Positions 59,425 through 64,000 of a stretch of DNA of 64,000 nt are shown here, piece after piece. Position 1 is the stretch's first letter; each line of letters begins with the position of its first letter. The notes under the pieces are model-generated. The model was given only the letters and a program-made list of their open reading frames with translations, was not told where the DNA came from and did not search any database. Source of the DNA: Stomorhina lunata. Taxonomy: Eukaryota; Arthropoda; Insecta; Diptera; Rhiniidae. A program made the position numbers and the translations under genes. The stretch lies in contig OW121741.1 in the NCBI GenBank assembly GCA_933228675.1, positions 136,809,149 through 136,873,148 of the forward strand, read 5' to 3'.

Positions 59425-60885
59425 GAAAGGAAGATATTCCTATTGAAAATTTGACGACAAAAAGACTTTTCTAGAGAAAATATGACAAAAGGAAAGCACT
59501 TCTTTAGAAAAGTTGATGATATGAAGGCATTTTTATAAAAAAATTGACGATAGGAAAACATTTCTATGGAAAAGTTGACGACAGGAAGACATTTTTAAAG
59601 AAAAGTTGACGATAGAAAGACATTTCTACAAAAAAAAAGAAAATAGGAACCCATTTCTATAGATAAGTTGATGATAGGAATACATTTCTATAGAAAAGTT
59701 GACGATAGGAAGACATTTCTATAGAAAAGTTGACGATAGGAAGACATTTCTATAGAAAAGTTGACGATAGGAACCCATTTCTATAGAAAAGTTGACGATA
59801 GGAAGACATTTCTATAGAAAAGTTGACGATAGGAAGACATTTCTATAAAAAAGTTGACGATAGGAAGACATTTCTATAGAAAAGTTGACGATAGGAAGAC
59901 ACTTATATAGGCAAGTTGACGATAGGAAGACATTTCTATAGAAAAGTTGACGATAGGAAGACATTTTTATAGTAAAGTTGACTATAGGAAGACATTTCTA
60001 TAGAAAAGTTGACGATGGGAAGACATTTCTATAGAAAAGTTGACGATGGGAAGACATTTCTATAGAAAAGTTGGCGATAGGAAGACATTTGTATAGAAAA
60101 GTTGACGATAGGAAGACATTTCTATAGAAAAGTTGACGATAGGATGACAATTCTATAGAAAAGCTGACGATAGGGAGACATTTCAATACAAAAGTTGACG
60201 ATAGGAAGACATTTTTATCGAAAAATTGACGATAGGAAGACATTTGTATAGAAAAGTTGACGATAGGAAGACACTTCTATCGAAAAGTTGACGATAGATA
60301 GACATTTCTATAGAAATTTGACGATAGAAAGACATTTCTGTAGAAAAGTTGACGATAGGAAGACACTTCTATAAAAAAGTTAACGATATGAAAACATTTC
60401 CATAGAAATGTTGACGATAGGAAGACATTTCTATAGAAAAGTTGACGATAGGAATACATTTGTATAGAAAAGTTGATAATAGGAAGACGTTTCTATAGAA
60501 AAGTTGACTATAGGAAGACGTTTCTATAGAAAAGTTGACGATAGGAAGACATTTCTCTAAAAAAGTTGACGATGGGAAGACATTTCTAAAAAAAGTTGAT
60601 GACAGGAAGATATTTCTATAGAAAAGTTGAAGAAAGGAAGACATTTCTATGGAAAAGTTGACGATAGGAAGACATTTCTCTAGAAAAGTTGACGATAGGA
60701 AGACATTTCTATAGAAAAGTTGACGATAGGTAGACATTTCCATAGAAAAGTTGACGATAGGAAGACATTTGTATAGAAAAGTTGACGATAGGAAGACATT
60801 GTAGACATGTAGAAGAGTTGACGAAAGAAACACATTTCTATAGAAAAGTTAACGATAGGAAGACATTTCATTTTTTCTTTTTCAG
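59425..60885 (-). repeat. 31-bp minisatellite array 4
   Basis: About 47 units, nearly all GACGATAGGAAGACATTTC plus TATAGAAAAGTT in this orientation. It is the longest single-orientation array of the family. Open minus-strand frames of 60-154 codons are by-products of a stop-free unit. Confidence 0.95.
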
Positions 60886-61984
60886 TAAAGTACGTCCTTC
60901 TTAAACATTCTACATTAAAAAAACAAACCAAAAATTTATTTTTAACCGATTCTTTCTTTTTTTTTGCATTTAAGCTCATACACAAACACTGACTTATGTA
61001 AGTATGTATATTCAATACTTATACCAACCAATTTCTCACAGATACGATAAAAGCTGAAGTATAAAGTAAAAATAAATCTTTAAACTTTTTGCCGGCATTC
61101 ATACGTAAATTCATTTATTCGTTACTTTTGCATACATATTTTATAATAAATTTCTTTAACTGTAAGTAGGATTTCCATTGGAAAAACGCAACGTAAAATG
61201 TGTAATAAGAAAAAAGAAAAATATTAAAAAAAATGTTAAGAAACATCATACATTATTCTTATTTTACAATAAAACTCCAATCAATTTCTGTTAAAAATTT
61301 TGTCTCTGGTTTCTTTTTTTTCGCCTGCGTCTGCATTGATAAATGACTTTTCTTTTAAAAAGTTTGGTTTGCAAATATTGTTTGTGTTTTCTTTTACTCT
61401 TTAACATTTTCCTTGGACGGTTAAATATTGAAGCGAGTGTGAGTATGTGTGTGTGTATCGGAGAATATGTGTATATGTATGAGTCTTTACCCGATCTTTA
61501 TAGACAAGATGCATAAAGAATTATATTTAAATCTTTTGCAATTTAATTAAAAACAAATTTTCTTTTCAACTGGCTCTTCCCCTCTAGTGCATTTGTATCA
61601 ATCCGGCTCATCTTACCACGCACAAATTTTAATACATGCATATATGTATGTGCGTATGACTATGTATGCATGTGAATTTATTTATAACAGTATATAAATG
61701 TTGCATAACAGTTATTCAAGTAGTTAATTTTTTGAATTTTATGTTGTTTTTTTTGATATTTTTTTTTATCAATTCACATACAAATGTATGTCTTCCTTCT
61801 TTCATTCATTTATTTGTCCATTTATTCATCCGTTCATTCGTATATGGGTTATTTCACAGAAAGTTTTACCACTCTTGAACCCACTGAAGTTCTGGAAACT
61901 CTAAAATAACGCTACATTATAAAATATAACTTCTATGTACTCCGTATTTGTCTATTAAATTAAATTATGACGAACAAGTTAAAG
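60886..61984. other. AT-rich intergenic DNA
   Basis: No gene recognised. Simple sequence such as GTGTGTGTGTAT (near 61447) and ATGTATGT tracts; CATTCATT words near 61800-61850. Confidence 0.55.
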
Positions 61985-63900
61985 AAGTTTTATCTTTTAA
62001 ATAGAAAAATTTTAATTCAATTTTTCCTATAGCTACATTTTTATGAATTTTTTTTTAAAGACAAATTTTGATGATATGATGAAATTTTTTTTTATAGAAA
62101 ACTTTTGGTGAAATTTTTTTTATGAAAAAATTTGATGAAATTTTTGTTATTGAAAATTTTATAAAAAAATTTTTATGAAATTTTTCATATAAAAAAAATT
62201 TGATGAAATTTTTCTTACAGAAAAATTTTGATGAAATTTTTCTTATAAAAAAATTTTTATGAAATTTTTCATATAGAAGAAATTTGATGAAATTTTTTTA
62301 TAGAAAAATTTTGATAAAATTTGTCTTGTAAAATAATTTTGATAAAATTTTTCTTAAAAAAATTTTGTTGAAATTTTTCTTATAGAAACATTTTGATGAA
62401 ATTTTTCTTACAGAATTTTTTTTTTTTTATAGAAAAATTTTGATAAAATTTTTCTTATAAAAAAATGTTGATAAAATTATTCTTCTAAAAAAATTTTCTG
62501 AAAATTATTCTTATAGAAAAATTTTGGTGAAGTTTTTCTTATAGACACACTTTGATGAAATTTTTCTTGCAGAAAAATTTTGATGAAATTTTTCTTATAG
62601 AAAAATTTTAATGAAATTTTTCTTCTAGAAAATTTTAATAGAATTTTTCTTATAGAAAAATTTTAATGAAATTTTTCTTCTAGAAAATTTTAATGAAATT
62701 TTTCTTATAGAAAAATTTTAATTAAATTTTTCTTCTAGAAAATTTTAATAGAATTTTTCTTATAGAAAAATTTTAGTGAAATATTTCTTATAGAAAAATT
62801 TTAATGAATTTTTTCTTATAGAAAAATTTTAATCAAATTTTTTATTGAAAAATTTTGATGAAATTTTTTCTTATAAAAAAATTTTAATTAATTTTTTTCT
62901 TATAGAAACAATTTGATGAAATTTTTCTTATAGAAAAATTTCGATGAGATTTTTCTTATAGAAAAATTTTGATGAAATTTTTCTTATAGAAAAATTTTGG
63001 TGAAAATTTTCTTATAGAAAAATTTTGATGAAATTTTTCTTATAGAAAAATTTTGATGAAATTTTTCTTATAGAAAAATTTTGATGAAATTTTTCTTATA
63101 GAAAAATTTTGATGAATTTTTTCTTATAGAAAAATTTTGATGAAATTTTTCTTATAGAAAAATTTTGATGAATTTTTTCTTCTAGAAAAATTTTGATGAA
63201 ATTTTTCTTATAGAAAAGTTTTGATGAAATTTTTCTTATAGAAAAGTTTTGATGAAATTTTTCTTATAGAAAAATTTTGATGAAATTTTTCTTATAGAAA
63301 AATTTTGATGAAATTTTTCTTATAGAAAAATTTTGATAAAATTTTTCTTATAGAAAAATTTTGATGAAATTTTTCTTATAGAAAAATTTCCATAAGAATT
63401 TTCGTATAGAAAAATTTTGATGAAATTTTTCTTATAGACAAATTTTGATGAAATTTTTCTTATAGACAAATTTTAATGAAATTTTTCTTCTTGAAAAATT
63501 TTAATAAAATTTTTCTTCTAGAAAAATTTTAATGAAAATTTTCTTATAAGCAAATATTGATGAAACTTTTCTTCTAGAAAAATTTTGATTAAATTTTTTT
63601 TCTAGAAAAATTTTAATGAAATTTTTCTTTTAAAAAAATTTTAATGAAATTTTTCTTCTAAAAAAATTTTAATAAAATTTTTCTTCTAAAAAAATTTTAA
63701 TGAAATTTTTCTTCTAAAATAATTTTGATGAAATTTTTCTTTTAGGGAAATTTTGATGAAATATTTCTAATAGAAAGATAAAAGAGATAAAAGTTATTTA
63801 ATAGAATTTTGGCCTAAGGTTTCTTATAGAAATTTCTGTATAGTGTTGCTGAAAGAAAAATTTTGATGAAATTTTTCTTGTTGGTAAATTTGAATAACTT
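61985..63900 (+). repeat. 28-bp minisatellite array 3
   Basis: About 65 copies of CTTATAGAAAAATTTTGATG plus AAATTTTT, the exact complement of the consensus at 35560-38845. The cleanest part is 62930-63400. Both edges decay; remnants may continue to the right edge of the window. Confidence 0.95.
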
Positions 63901-64000
63901 TTTTTTTTTTGTAAAAATATTTTTTTTTTAATTTTTTTATAAAATAAAATTGGATGAAATTTTTTGATATGATAACTTCGTGATAAAAAAATTGATATAG

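Noticed and set aside
59133..59561. 142-codon minus-strand reading frame
   Set aside because: About a third of it is decayed 31-bp repeat (SYRQFFYKNA-type residues) and the remainder has no recognisable domain, promoter or splice context.
60369..61015. Two overlapping long minus-strand frames (154 and 111 codons)
   Set aside because: Both are generated by the stop-free 31-bp minisatellite; the residues repeat with the 31-residue period expected from the array.

Overview
The window looks like intergenic, repeat-dominated DNA from a fly, most likely a calyptrate dipteran such as a blow fly, house fly or stable fly. Three things point there: very high A+T, insect-type Tc1/mariner transposases (DD37E and DD41D spacing), and many copies of a ~0.8 kb element whose ends and internal layout resemble Drosophila INE-1/DINE-1. 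The genus is an inference; no species-diagnostic gene is present. Only two host genes can be supported, both secreted astacin metalloproteases. They are divergently oriented about 10 kb apart: gene A on the minus strand (38968-39809, 255 aa) and gene B on the plus strand (49763-53790, 269 aa). They share one phase-1 intron at the same position, 74 bp in A and 3218 bp in B. The B intron is filled by an AT-rich 28-bp minisatellite.

Layout. 1-6373 is a 125-bp satellite (about 51 monomers). It passes directly into a 31-bp minisatellite (6374-7402). 7403-34513 is a graveyard of mobile elements: eight or more INE-1/DINE-1-like copies or fragments; an intact-looking Tc1-like DD37E transposon (18404-19700) nested in one of them; a hAT-like fold-back element (28221-28786) nested in another; an internally deleted DD41D mariner (32678-33563); terminal-inverted-repeat elements; a SINE-like tRNA fragment; and a 21-bp repeat array that reverses orientation at its centre (26265-27335). 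35560-38845 is a 28-bp minisatellite ending just beyond the poly(A) signal of astacin A, itself interrupted by a 424-bp poly(A)-tailed retroposed insert. 40300-49700 holds small inverted-repeat elements, a decayed Tc1 copy, a ~143-bp tandem repeat and a short INE-like copy. 54356-60885 holds three 31-bp arrays, one switching orientation internally. 61985-63900 is the 28-bp family again, inverted relative to the first copy.

The genes. Both astacins carry a signal peptide, a short propeptide with an aspartate-switch motif, a predicted trypsin-type activation site (Arg|Asn-Gly), the zinc motif HExxHxxGFxH and the four conserved cysteines. Gene A has a Leu in place of the usual Met of the Met-turn, and a dense cluster of GATA motifs upstream, which would suit midgut expression of a digestive enzyme. 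Most other stretches show only AT-rich, simple-sequence or old repeat DNA. All calls come from reading the sequence; nothing was searched against a database.
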